64,000 nucleotides of DNA from Lycorma delicatula (Eukaryota > Arthropoda > Insecta > Hemiptera > Fulgoridae). Of the stretch, positions 41,815-53,261 are shown one piece after another. A program made the position numbers and the translations under genes. The notes under the pieces are model-generated. The model had not been told where the DNA came from. It saw nothing but the letters and a program-made list of their open reading frames with translations, and ran no database searches. Each line of letters begins with the position of its first letter. The stretch's first letter is position 1. The stretch spans positions 37,118,520 through 37,182,519 of the forward strand of contig NC_134467.1 in assembly GCF_047948215.1 (NCBI RefSeq). Reading direction: 5' to 3'.

Positions 41815-42105
41815 ACTTCCTGACTGACATTGCTTATTGTTGAAATTTTGCACAGTTACCAAGGTCGGATGATAATACAACATTCCACAATTACGTTTCC
41901 AAACATCCCTTCATACGGGAGTAAATTAAGGGTGGAAGTTAAGAGTGCGGTTGTAAAAAATTGCAAAATCTGCAAAACGGCTGTGCGAAGTTTTTGAGGT
42001 TGCAGATGACAAATCTAATCGCTGTTTGACATTAAAAAAATGATAAAAACTTGGTACGGAAGTCTTTGTGGTCTCGAATTTGAGAATATTTCGTCATCAC
42101 TCACA
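41815..42105 (+). repeat. Repeat with an inverted partner at 44772-45030
   Basis: 'ataatacaacattccacaat', 'gtttttgaggttgcagatga' and 'tttttgacattaaaaaaatg'-like segments appear in reverse complement at 44820-44990. Non-coding. Confidence 0.65.
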
Positions 42106-42149
42106 TATATATGTATACAGATGATTTCTAGCGGGCAGTATGTTAAGAC

Positions 42150-43075
42150 CCACCTGGTTGGTCTAGTGGTGAACGCGTCTTCCCTAAACAGCTGATTTGG
42201 AAGTCGAGAGTTCCAGCGTTCAAGTGCTAGTAAAGTCAGTTATTTTTACACGAATTTGAACACTAGATTGTGGATACCGGTGGTTTTTTGGTGGTTGGGT
42301 TTCAATTAACCACACATCTCAGGAATGGTCGAACTGAGACTGTACAACCCTACACTTCATTTACACTCATACATAAAATCCTCATTCATCCTCTAAAGTA
42401 ATAACTGAACGGTAATTCCTTGGGGTTAAACAGGAAAAAGAGAGAGGTTATGTTGGTAAACCACCGGGTTGGTCTAGTGGTGAACTCGTCTTCCCAAATC
42501 AGCTGATTTGGAAGTCGAACATTCCAGCGTTCAAGTCCTAGTAGAGTCACAGTTATATTTACACGGATTTGAATACTAGATCGTGGATACCGGTGGTTTT
42601 TTGGTGGTTGGGTTTCAATTAACCACACATCTCAGGAATGGTCGAACTGAGACTGTACAAGCCTACACTTCATTTACACTCATACATAAAATCCTCATTC
42701 ATCCTCTAAAGTAATAACTGAACGGTAATTCCTTGGGGTTAAACAGGAAAAAGAGAGAGGTTATGTTGGTAAACCACCGAGTTGGTCTAGTGGTGAACGC
42801 GTCTTCCCAAATCAGCTGATTTGGAAGTCGAACATTCCAGCGTTCAAGTCCTAGTAAAGTCACAGTTATATTTACACGGATTTGAATACTAGATCGTGGA
42901 TACCGGTGTTTTTTTTGGTGGTTGGGTTTCAATTAACCACACATCTCAGGAATGGTCGAACTGAGACTGTATAAGACTACACTTCATTTACATTCATACA
43001 TATAATCCTCATTCATCCTCTGAAGTAATACCTGAACGGTAATTCCCGGAGGTTAAATAGGAAAAAGAAAGGGCA
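42150..43075 (+). repeat. SINE1 tandem trimer
   Basis: Three head-to-tail SINE1 units; the A-box word 'gtctagtggtgaac' starts at 42161, 42472 and 42785 (periods 311 and 313). The two junctions carry the same linker, 'agagagaggttatgttggta' then 'aacc'. The last unit ends 'ggttaaataggaaaaagaaa'. The linker also joins the dimer at 16222-16785. Open frames across the units are not genes. Confidence 0.88.
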
Positions 43076-43789
43076 TTATGTTGAGACACAGCTCTTGGCG
43101 AGTCACCCTCCTACGTACCATTAACAGGAAGAAAACCGTGCAATAATGATGCGTTATCAGAGATGGATGAAATGAGAAATCTTTTATAAAAACTCATAAA
43201 AACGTTGATAGTTAATAAAATACCTTTCCTATTTCGTTACTTTGTATAGTAAATATTTGACTAATATTACTACTAATTAAACTCATACAATGTATGATAA
43301 TCATTTAATGAAAATATTACTAAAAAGTACAAAGCCAATTTTTAAATTTTTTAAAAAATTTATGTATTATTTAATCTAGAGTAACTTCAACAATTTTTGT
43401 CATAACTTTGTCATTTATGAACGGATTTGAATAAATGTGGTCTCATTTTATTTGTAATAAAACGCTTAACATTTTTTGTAATAAAATTACGTTTAAATAA
43501 ATCAAGGTAGCAAAGATATTAACGATTAAAATATTTACATGGCCGCCATTTTTAAAAAGATTGAGAGATTAGGTTCGTTATTTTTATACAAGTTAACCTC
43601 TAGGTACTCTAGCAGTATAAGAAAATTTGAGCTCCATATGATAAACCATTCCAGAGAAATAAATTTTTATTTAAAAATGAAAAAATGGTGGTTATCCCGT
43701 TATACTAAACGTTTCCGGATATATGTGGATATAAAATTTATTCTTTATTTCAATGTGAGTGACATACACTGAATTCTTGAAACTGTGTC
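43076..43789. other. Spacer with a family-4 fragment
   Basis: 'catggccgccatttttaaaa' (43539-43558) and 'aataaatttttatttaaaaatga' (about 43660-43682) loosely match 59850-59995. The 77-codon frame at 43539 is within this repeat and is not supported as a gene. Confidence 0.5.
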
Positions 43790-43802
43790 TTTTATAAACA
43801 CT

Positions 43803-44741
43803 TTTTTCCCTCCGGTAATTTTTTTTTTTTGCCTTCAGTCATTTGACTGGAAGTCCTTTGACTATCGCTCCTGCTTCCTCATTTAACATGTTTTTTTTTT
43901 TTTGGTCTTCAGTAATTTGACTGTTTTGATGCAGCTCTCCAAGATTCCCTATCTAGTGCTAGTCGTTTCATTTCGGTATACCATCTACATCCTACATCCC
44001 TAACAATTTGTTTTACATATTCCAAACGTGGCCTGCCTACACAATTTTTCCCTTCTACCTGTTCTTCCAATGATAAAGCGACTATTCTCAGGTTGCCTTA
44101 GTATGTGGCCTATAAGTCTGTCTCTTCTTCTAACTGTATTTTTCCAAATGCTTCTTTCTTCATCTATTTGCCGCAATACCTCTTCATTTGTCACTTTATC
44201 CACCCGTCTGATTTTTAACATTCTCCTATAGCACCGCATTTCAAAAGCTTCTAATCTTTTCTTCTCAGATACTCCGATCGTCCAAGTTTCACTTCCATAT
44301 AAAGCGACACTCCAAACATACACTTTCAAAAATCTTTTCCTGACATTTAAATTAATTTTTTATGTAAACAAATTATATTTCTTACTGAAGCCTCGTTTAG
44401 CTTGTAATATTCGGCATTTTATATCGCTCCTGCTTGGTCCATCTTTAGTAATTCTACTTCCCAAATAACAAAATTCTTCTACCTCCATAATCCTTTCTCG
44501 ATGAATGAGGATGATATGTGTGAATGTAAATGAAGTGTAGGCTTGTACATTCTCAGTTCGACCATTCCTGAGATGTGTGATTAATTAAAATCCAACCACC
44601 AAAGAACACCGGTATCCACGACAGAGTATTCAAATCCGTGTAAAAATAACTGATTTTACTAGGAATTGAACGCTGGAACTCTCGACTACGAAATCAGCTG
44701 ATTTGGGAAGACACGCTCACCACTAGACCAACCCGGTGGGT
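43803..44741 (-). repeat. SINE1 with target duplication, split by RTE copy E
   Basis: TTTTATAAACACT flanks both sides (43790-43802 and 44742-44754). The SINE tail 'ccctccggtaatt' lies at 43808-43820 and body plus head at about 44498-44741. The RTE fragment lies between, with loss of some SINE sequence. Confidence 0.75.
43823..44497 (-). pseudogene. RTE 3' fragment (copy E)
   Basis: A short extra 3' end (43830-43852, 'gccttcagtcatttgactgg') precedes the main copy (about 43893-44497). The main frame (44329-44000) has YVWSVALYGSETWTIGVSEK then RRMLKIRRVDKVTNEEVLRQ; a frameshift near 44095 destroys HPGIV. Upstream is the FCYLGSRITKDG segment (about 44470). 5' truncated. Confidence 0.8.
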
Positions 44742-44771
44742 TTTTATAAACACTCTGTATATATAAAAACA

Positions 44772-45030
44772 TTCGAAATGTTGTCAAATTCGACACTACA
44801 AAAACTCTCGTACCAAGTTTTTATCATTTTTTTAATGTCAAACGGCTATCGGACCTGTCATCTGCGACCTTAAAAACTCTACATAGCCGTTTTGCAGATT
44901 TTTTACAACCACACCCTTAATTTCCACCCGTACGGAGGGATGTTTGCAAACGTAATGGTGGAATGTTGTATTATCACCTGACCTTTGTAACTGTGCAAAA
45001 TTCGTCAATAAGCAAAGCATCACTCTATAA
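44772..45030 (-). repeat. Inverted partner of 41815-42105
   Basis: Shares 'accaagtttttatcattttt', 'catagccgttttgcagattt' and 'tggaatgttgtattatcacc' with the reverse complement of 41840-42060. Confidence 0.65.
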
Positions 45031-45591
45031 AAATAATATTTTGTACAATAATTCATCACCCGTTCTAGGAATTTATCATTCATTTTTTTTTTTTAAATTT
45101 AATAATGTAAGTCATAATTTTATTTTAAAATAAAATATAATTTTCTATTAAAATGAATTTTTAATTTATTTTCTTTCGATAAAAATTTTAATTAAAACAG
45201 CTTTAATCATATGAGAAACAACTTTTCAGATACAGCGTAATTTTCTAAGTGCTAAAAAAATATAATAATTCTGTCACCAGGTTTCTTTTAATATTATTAT
45301 TAAAATTATAATGTTATAGACAGTTTTAATGGAACAATATCGGTGTTGTCAAGTTATAACATGATATTTTACTCCGTCTACTTGTTCATACACTTCGTTA
45401 AACTTTGATGTAATATTTATGCAGTATCATTTATTAATATTTATTTTAAAAAAGATATCAATTTACTTTTCATATCTGATTAATATTTATAACGATATAA
45501 TTTACTTTTTTCTCGAATTAAGTCATCAATAAAACCTCGTTAACAACTTTATGTATAGTTTATAATCTTTTCATTCCAGTAATTTTTCATT
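45031..45591. other. AT-rich spacer
   Basis: No gene recognised. Confidence 0.55.
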
Positions 45592-46652
45592 CGGCATTTG
45601 GGATTTTAATATCGCTTCTGCTTCGTCCATCTACCGATGGTATGCCGAATAACGCATACCTAATAATATTGTTCAAATACAGAGATAGAAGAACAATTGC
45701 TAACATTTACATAACCAAAAAGCAACAGTAATAATTGAAGAACATAAGAAAGAAGCCGTAATAAAAAAGGGAGTCCGACAAGGATGTTCCCTATCACCGT
45801 TACTTTTTAATCTTTACATAGAACTAGCAGTTAATGATGTTAAAGAACAATTTAGATGCGGAGTAAAAGTACAAGGTGAAAAGATAAAGATGCTACGATT
45901 TGCTGATGATATAGTAATTCTAGCTAAGAGTAAAAAGGATTTAGAAGGTATAATGAACGGCATGGATAAAGTACTACACAAGAATACCGCATGAAAATAA
46001 ACAAGAACAAAACGAAAGTAATGAAATGTAGTAGAAATAACGAAGATGGACCACTGAATGTAAAAATAGGAAGAGGAAAGATTATGGAGGTAGAGGAATT
46101 TTTTTATTTGGGAAGTAGAATTACTAAAAGATGGACGAAGCAGGAGCGATATAAAATGCCGAATAGCACAGGGAAAACGAGCCTCCAGTCAGAAATATAA
46201 TTTGGTTTACATCAATAATTAATTTAAACGTCAGGAAAACATTTTTAAAAGTATACGTTTGGAGCGTAGCTTTATATGGAAGTGAAACTTAGACGATCGG
46301 AGTATCTGAAAATAAAAGATAAAAAACTTTTGAAATGTGGTGCTATAGGAGAATGTTAAAAATATGATGGGTGGATAAAGTGACAAATTAAGAACTGTTG
46401 CGACAAATAGATGAAGAAAGAAGCATTTGGAAAAATATAGTTAAAAAAGAGACAGATTTATAGGCCACATATTAAGGTATCCTGGAATAGTCGCTTTAAT
46501 ATTGGAGGGACAGACAGAAGGGAAAAATTATGCAGGCAGGCAACGTTTGGAATATGTAAAACAAACTGTTAGGGATCTAGGATGTAGGGGGTATACCGAA
46601 ATAAAACGACTGGAACTAGTAGAGAATCTTGGAGAACTGCATCAAACCAGTC
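45592..46652 (+). pseudogene. RTE with partial RT domain (copy F) and a short inverted piece
   Basis: A short minus-strand RTE scrap (45592-45643, the DGRSRSDIK-CRI region) precedes the plus copy. The plus copy starts near 45670 and carries RT motif B (GVRQGCSLSPLLFNLY, written here RQGCSLSPLLFNLYIELAVN, about 45780) and the FADDIVILAKSKKD box (about 45897). Then MKINKNKTKVMKCSRNNEDG (45991), and with several frameshifts and stops ARTGRP-like and LEYVKQTVRDLGCRGYTEIK (about 46550). The last bases of the usual 3' end are missing. Confidence 0.82.
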
Positions 46653-46654
46653 TA

Positions 46655-46953
46655 TTTAGACTTTCCCGTCTAAATATAGCTATATTTTTAGAAGAAAAAT
46701 ATTCTAATCGTTCCAATTTGGGCATATGCGATTTTCAAACGATTTTCACGTTTTGACATCTAAAGAACCCAAAAAACCGGATGGAAATTTTCCGGATGTA
46801 CGTGTGTATTTTCGGTATAGTCCTCTAAATCACCTTATATATCCAGAACTACTGGACTGATTTTGACCAATCTTGGTCACATTACTTTTATATATGGAGC
46901 ATTGATGCTATTAAAATTTTAACTTAAAAGGTCAAGGGAGTGAGGCTGTAGAG
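46655..46953 (+). repeat. Repeat family 4
   Basis: 'agaagaaaaatattctaatc', 'caatttgggcatatgcgatt' and 'tctaaagaacccaaaaaacc' match 59640-59730. It continues as an AT-rich repeat up to, and beyond, the hAT insertion. Confidence 0.6.
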
Positions 46954-47904
46954 CACTGATTCTTAAACATTTTCGCTCACCGCCCACATTGAGAAATCAA
47001 CAACTTTCTAGCGCCCCCAAGATTTTTAAGCTTACCATCTGTTAAAAATAATAATTGTAATTGTTGTTTTTATGATGCACTCTTAAAAATTTCAATTGCA
47101 ATTGTTGTATTTAAACGCGTATTTTGGGTTAAGCTTTGAGCGGGCGATGCATTTTGCAGACTCAATCTTTAAAGATTTTAATAGCTCGGCACAAAATAAA
47201 CAAAAGCCAAAAGCTGCAACGTTACATTAAATTCATTAGACAACAATTTGTCATTAGACAAATTGTGAGGTCTTTGATCTCACAAGAATTAAAGGGTTTT
47301 GATCTAGCTTTAATTAGATGAAACCCCTTTAATTTCCATATTTATTTGTACGTTGCTTAGATCGGAAAATATTCAGCATTAAAGACAAAAGTGGCCTTTT
47401 CTCTTTAAAGTGGAATATTCGGTTCTGAAAAATCGTAGATTTAAATTAAAGCTAAAGTCTTAAGCTTTTAAACGATTTTAATGTAGTTTACTGAAAAAAT
47501 TTCGTTTCCCCCATGCGCTCGATCAAACACAAAGAAAAACTTAAAAATTTTCTTCTCACTGATTTTATTTTAATTTGATGATTTTTAAAATCTGATAATA
47601 CTAATACTTTTTTTTTATTCGTCTCTCTGAGCCTCTTGGTTGCAAAGTTAAAAAGGTTTTAATACAATCAATTTTTATCATAAAATATAGAGGTCCCTTT
47701 AATTTTTTTGTACTAGTGTGGTATATAATTTTAGCTTGAAATATCAGGAAAACATCATTTTTGCTTTTTTTTATCAGCCATCGCCTTCCTAGACCGCCTG
47801 ATCACCCCCAATTTTCTGTGGGCCTTGTACCGCCCCCCTGAAGACTTCCAGCGCCCACAAGGGGGCGTTATCGCCCCCTTGTGGGCGCTGGATTATTACG
47901 AATG
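46954..47904. mobile_element. hAT-type non-autonomous element with 8-bp target duplication
   Basis: Flanked by CTGTAGAG on both sides (46946-46953 and 47905-47912), the 8-bp duplication expected of hAT transposons. The left end CACTGATTCTTAAAC and right end (reverse complement) CATTCGTAATAATCC are weakly similar. Sub-terminal sequences share 'gcgccc' and 'ccgccc' blocks. No transposase ORF. Confidence 0.75.
47848..47891. other. Perfect 20-bp hairpin inside the hAT 3' end
   Basis: CCAGCGCCCACAAGGGGGCG, loop TTAT, then its exact complement. No terminator role is implied (eukaryotic, non-coding). Confidence 0.92.
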
Positions 47905-47912
47905 CTGTAGAG

Positions 47913-48139
47913 CAAGGTCACCTTCAGTATCTCGAGATTTTGTATAATTAATGTTTTATTTTTCTTAGCCACATTTGTTAATAATTAATAAATAACAATA
48001 TTTGCAAAAAATAAATTTCCAAAATCGTACCTCCACCCCAAAAATTTCTCTAAATTTTGAAGCCTTTTATGAACGTTATGATGGTTGTTTTACATTGTGG
48101 TTTCTTCTATTGTCGTCTAATTACGCGTATAAATTAATC
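47913..48139. other. Spacer
   Basis: Continuation of the repeat interrupted by the hAT element, then AT-rich. No gene. Confidence 0.5.
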
Positions 48140-48150
48140 TTTACTAGATT

Positions 48151-48325
48151 TATTTCTTTTTCCTGTTTAGCCTCCGGTAATTACCTTTCAGATAATACTT
48201 CAGAGGATGAATGAGGATGATGTGTATGGGTGTAAATGAAGTGTAGTCTTGTACAGTCTCAGTTCGATTATTCCTGAGATGTGTGGTTAATTGAAACCCA
48301 ACCACCAAAGAACACTGGTATAATT
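48151..48325 (-). repeat. 5'-truncated SINE1 with target duplication
   Basis: Only tail and body are present ('tcctgtttagcctccggtaa' to 'ccaccaaagaacactggta'). Flanked by TTTACTAGATT (48140-48150 and 48326-48336). Loss of the tRNA head at insertion is the behaviour of a retroposed copy. Confidence 0.85.
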
Positions 48326-48336
48326 TTTACTAGATT

Positions 48337-49620
48337 GGGAGTCCCGAACCTCACTAAGCAGCCGGACCTGACCAAAAGTCATCCATTTTTTTAATATTTT
48401 TTTTCTTCTTTTTTCCTTTGTAGTACTTCCTTGTAGTAAGTACAATGAAGTATTGTAATTGCCAAAAATTTCGGTTTTCAGATTTCAACGGAAATAACCA
48501 TTTTGACTGGTCCTGAATCCATTTTGACTAGTTTCGGCATGACGTCTGATCATATAACTCAATAATTGATGTCTTGGTTTTTTACTGAGTGACGCTAGAC
48601 TTCAGGGCAACCAACTTTACGCCGAAAGAACAGAATACATCACATAATTCCAAAACACACTGCACAACGACTTTTCGAATGTACTGTACGAATGGCAAAT
48701 AATAAGAAATTAGACCTTCTGGCGCCATCTGTGAATCAAGTTAGAAACTTCTCAACCCAGTCTCGTATTTCGGTGAATTAATATGCAAGTTCTACTTTGC
48801 GTGCTCTTTCGTTCATTACTTCTTTTTTTTTAAGATTTTGGACGTGAAAGTTCTCCAAGGTACTTGAACGTGTTCATTTTAGAGATTATACTAATACATA
48901 CGTATATATACGTTTACACAAGAGTATTATATGCAGGTCATCTGAATTGCTAAATACGCTGGTCTGAGCATGCGTACTTATGAAAGGCCGTACACATATA
49001 TCAAATCAAGGCCCACCCACTCTAGGGAATATCATTCGGTCAAATGTTGGTCGCCAATTGATTGGCTTTATTAAGAGTGTTGTATACATTCATCCCAACC
49101 CATAAGGCCAATCGATTCGTTGACTTTCGCTAATAAGTTCTAAAACTGTACCTAGCTGTTCACCACTATCTTTTATTATACTGTTTACTTGTATACTACC
49201 GTCTTATTTTTTCATAATAAAACATGATGATTTTTAAAGCCAACTACGAAGATTTATACGCTTCGTCAGCTCATATTACACTCTTATTTTTGTTTTTCAT
49301 AACAAAATGAAGTTAATAATAATTCAATTTCTTTTTCATTTCAACTGAATCGCGACCGAATAACTAATATAATTTCACGTGTCACTTCATTTCATTTATA
49401 TACCCATTGTATGCAATTTCACAACAGTTGTTTTTTTTCCATACAATTGAATTAATGCTAAAAAATATGCGTTATACCACTCCATGATTCTACTACCATA
49501 CTAAACGGCATTTGTTAGTGTGTCTGTCTTGTATGTGTCCTCTTTAGCTTAGCACCGAAATGTAACGATCACTACCGGAAAATCCCGATTCGTTAGTACG
49601 TTTCATGGTGGTCAGATTAT
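48337..49620. other. Spacer with a family-1 end
   Basis: 48425-48560 is a reverse copy of the family-1 end ('tacttccttgta', 'gattttcaacggaaa'-like, 'ccattttgactagtttcggc'). The rest to 49620 shows no recognisable gene. Confidence 0.55.
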
Positions 49621-50700
49621 TTTTTTTTTTTTGTCTTTAGTCATTTGACTGGTTTGATGCAGCTCTCCAAGATTCCCTATCTAGTGCTAGTCGTTTCATT
49701 TCGGTATACCCCTACATCCTACATTTCTAACAATTTGTTTTACATATTCCAAACGTTGCCTGCCTACACAATTCTTTCCTTCTACCTGTTCCTCCAATAT
49801 TAAAACGACTACTCTAGGATATGTGGTTTCTTCTTTTAAATATATTTTTCCAAATGCGTCTTTCTTCATCTATTTGTCGCAACACATCTTCATTTGTCAC
49901 TTTATCCACCCATCTGGTTTTTAACATTCTCCTGTAGTATCACATTTCAAAAGCTTCTAATCTTTTCTTCTCAGGTACTCCGATCGTCCAAGTTTCACTT
50001 CTGTATAAAGCGATGCTCCAAATATATACTTTCAAAAATCTTTTCCTGACGTTTAAATTAATTTTTGACGTAAACAAATTATATTTCTGACTGAAGATTC
50101 GTTTCGCCTGTGCTATTCTGCATTTTATATTGCTCCTGCTTCGTCCATCTTTAGTAATTCTACTTCCCAAATAACAAAATTCTTCTACCTCCATAATCTT
50201 TTCTCCTCCTATTTTCACATTCAGTGGTCTATCTTTTTTATTTCTACTACATTTCATTACTTTTGTTTTGTTCTTGTTTATTTTCATGCGGTAGTTATTG
50301 CGTAGGACTTCATCCATGCCGTTCATTGTTTCTTCTAAATCCTTTTTACTCTCGGCTAGAATTACTATATCATCAGCAAATCGTAGCATCTTTATCTTTT
50401 CACCTTGTACTGTCACTCCGAATCTAAATTGTTCTTTAACATCATTAACTGCTAGTTCCATGTAAAGATTAAAAAGTAACGGAGATAGGGAACATCCTTG
50501 TCGGACTCCCTTTCTTATTACGGCTTCTTTCTTATGTTCTTCAATTGTTACTGTTGCTGTTTGGTTCCTGTACATGTTAGCAGTTGTTCTTCTATCTCTG
50601 TATTTGAACCCTAATTTTTTTTAAATGTTGAACATTTTATTCCAGTCTACGTTATCGAATACCTTTTCTAGGTCTATAAACGCCAAATATGTTGGTTTGT
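49621..50700 (-). pseudogene. RTE with RT domain (copy G)
   Basis: The most complete RT in the window. From 50700 (minus): FIDLEKVFDNVDW (RT motif A, Asp present), then a frameshift; MYRNQTATVTIEEHKKEAVI (50575); GVRQGCSLSPLLFNLYMELA (motif B, about 50510); MLRFADDIVILAESKKDLEE (motif C); then KINKNKTKVMKCSRNKKDRP, FCYLGSRITKDGRSRSNIKC and TWTIGVPEKKRLEAFEM to 49940, where a TGA/frameshift ends the long frame. A degraded C-terminus follows to the poly-A (T-run 49620-49632). Fingers and the endonuclease are missing. Confidence 0.87.
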
Positions 50701-51142
50701 TTTTCTTGTTTGTTTAACTTTAATTAGAAATATTTTATTTTTTCCATATCAAAATTTATTTTAAATTATGTTATTACAAAGCGATAGATAAGTAAAATAA
50801 AAAAAATTGGATATAGCGTTTTTCATGTTATATTTCATGTTCATGTTATCATGCAATAGTTGTTTCCTTATTTCATCCTTACGACTCCCATTTATGTATT
50901 TCCTGATATATTTTTGAGACACCAATATGTTTCTCACTAAAATTATGTGTCCCAAATATGTGTCTCTTTTTTTTTCATTAATAACACAAAATTTACGATA
51001 AAATGAAACTTTTGTTCCATTGCAGTATTGAAGTGTTGTTGTTTTCAATGTAGTAATAATGCTAAATCGGATTACTTTTGATCTAGTCCGGATTAACGTG
51101 TTATAATTAGAAAAAAATATATACATGAAATAAATTCCATTT
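50701..51142. other. AT-rich spacer
   Basis: A 133-codon minus-strand frame (51162-50761) runs from inside RTE copy H into AT-rich sequence, is Lys/Asn/Ile-rich and has no recognisable domain. Not called as a gene. Confidence 0.5.
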
Positions 51143-51851
51143 TTTTTTTTGTCTTCAGTCATTTGACTGGTTTGATGCAGCTCTCCAAGATTCCCTATCT
51201 AGTGCTAGTCGTTTCATTTCAGTATACCCCCTACATCTTACATCCCTAACAATTTGTTTTACATATTCCAAACGTTGCCTGCCTGCATAATTTATTCCTT
51301 CTACCAGTCCCACCAATATTAAAGCGATTATTCCAGGATGCCTTAATATGTGGCCTATATGTCTGTCTCTTCTTTTAACTATATTTTTCCAAGTGCTTCT
51401 TTTTTCATTTATTTGCCGCAACACCTATTTATTTGTCACTTTATCCATCCATTTGATTTTTAATATTCTCCTGTAGCACCACATTTCAAAAGCTTCTAAT
51501 CTTTTCTTCTCAGGTACTCCGATCGTCCAAGTTTCACTTCCATATAAAGTTACGCTCCAAACATATACTTTCAAAAATCTTTTCCTGACGTTTAAATTAA
51601 TTTTTGATGTAAACAAATTATATTTCTGACTGAAGGTTCGTTTCGCCTGTGCTATTCGGCATTTTATGTCTCACTCCTGCTTCGTCCATCTTTAGTAATT
51701 CTACTTCCCAAATAACAAAATTCTTCTACCTCCTTAATCTTTTCTCCTCCTATTTTCACATTCAGTGGTCCATCTTTGTTATTTCTACTACATTTCATTA
51801 CTTTTGTTTTGTTCTTGTTTATTTTCATGCGGTATTTCTTGCGAAGAACTA
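51143..51851 (-). pseudogene. RTE 3' fragment (copy H)
   Basis: From about 51850: KINKNKTKVMKCSRNNKDGP, FCYLGSRITKDG (a frame slip near 51668), FTSKINLNVRKRFLKVYVWS (51616), MWCYRRILKIKWMDKVTNK then a stop, LRQINEKRSTWKNIVKRRDR (51424), HPGIIALILVGLVEGINYAG and ASNQSND at 51155. Poly-A tail (T-run 51141-51150). 5' truncated. Confidence 0.85.
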
Positions 51852-51905
51852 TTAATGATTTAATTTACTAAACATTTGACACCGTTGATATTAATTAATA
51901 CAAAC

Positions 51906-52231
51906 AGATTTCCATTTACCAAGCATTTAAAAAGTGTAAATCCTAGTACTTTCGGGGCTGTTATTCCATCTTCAGGGATTTTCAAGGAAGTTAATTTAAA
52001 TTCAAATAAATAATCTTTTTTTAAAATTAAACTGTTACGTTTATAACAGTTATTAATTCGTAACGAACGACGTTACTGTCTTATTGACGTACGAATTAAT
52101 CTAATTCTTAACGACCGATTATTATAAAAACGATTATTGATTTGAATTTAAATTAACATTCCTGAAGATGGAGTAACAGCTCCGAAAGTACTAGGATTTA
52201 CACTTTTTAAATTATTAGTAAGTGGAATTCT
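51906..52231. mobile_element. Inverted repeat resembling Penelope-like termini
   Basis: 51906-51993 and 52140-52231 are inverted copies. Both, read outward, carry CTGAAGATGGA then ACAGCTCCGAAAGTACTAGG. The 'ctgaaga...cgaaa' pattern is typical of the terminal repeats of Penelope-like elements, where it overlaps a hammerhead-ribozyme core; here CTGAAGA stands for the consensus CTGATGA. No RT or GIY-YIG frame lies between. Confidence 0.45.
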
Positions 52232-52794
52232 GATTTATATAGTTATTAATGAGCTAAAACTTTATGTACTTTTCAATTTAATAAAATGTGTATATGTAAT
52301 TAATTAGGCGTACAAGGAAGTCATGTGGGGTCCACATCGATTTTTTTTTAATAAAATTTCCAATTTTCAAAAACTATTTATTTATAATAATACATAGATT
52401 GTAAGGATATTATTTGAAGTAAATAAAGAGATATTAAAGGTAAACGGAAGAGAAATAAAACAGTTAAAAAGGAAACAACAAAAAATTAAATTTAATCTCT
52501 TCGTGTCAGTTAAAAGTACTTTAAACTGTTAGAAATAATAGCATTCTTTTGTTTAATAAAATATAAAATCAATTTTTAATACACTAAAACATATTTACTC
52601 AAACATATATACATACACAATGGAAAATAAATTCAGTATTACCAACAAACAAAAGGAAATTTACCAACTTAAGTGTAAGTGTGCCCCTTAACACAACTGT
52701 GGTTGTATGAGTTATATCCACTGCATATTAAAAAGAGAAAAGAAAAAAAATAGAACAAGTCCTTACGTCAAATGCAGGAAAAGTTATTTAAAAG

Positions 52795-52828
<34 letters not shown>

Positions 52829-53261
52829 GCACACACATCTAAGTTTACACAAAATAATTTTACTTTGAGGGCAATTGGGAATTAAACGAACAAGTACGAG
52901 GGAATACGGGGGTAGAGACAACATAACGCGTTGAGTTGAATAGCCGACGGCTTCTGAAAAGGTTTTAAACCAAAACCTGAGACCAGTCGACGTCTACTCC
53001 CTTTTATCTGAACTTAAACCAACAACATTTACATTTCAGTTCTCCGTTTAATATTAATTATATGGCTGCCAGTTTCTCATAATAAAGTACCAAGCCTTTC
53101 CTTCCATCCGTTCACATTATTAAATAAATATGTACGCTTTCTATAACGTAAAAAAAAAAAAAATGTTTTTTTTGCGTGGGAGAGGGGAAATTTTTCACGC
53201 ACTTCTTTTATGATAACAATATTTCATTTTTATTTAATACAATGGAATTTATTCTAATTTA
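52232..53261. other. Spacer with a family-1 end fragment and (TA)n
   Basis: 52305-52345 'ggcgtacaaggaagtcatgt' is a reversed family-1 end. (TA)n at 52797-52825. 52860-53000 is less AT-rich but has no recognisable frame. Confidence 0.55.

Noticed and set aside
42150..43075. Regular direct repeats that might be a CRISPR array or satellite
   Set aside because: The units are about 312-bp SINEs with tRNA-like heads, not short repeats with unique spacers, and the context is eukaryotic.
47848..47891. Rho-independent terminator
   Set aside because: Eukaryotic context, no gene upstream, no U-tract; the hairpin is part of a hAT element end.
50761..51162. 133-residue AT-rich frame
   Set aside because: Biased Lys/Asn/Ile composition, no domain, begins within antisense or tail sequence of an RTE copy.
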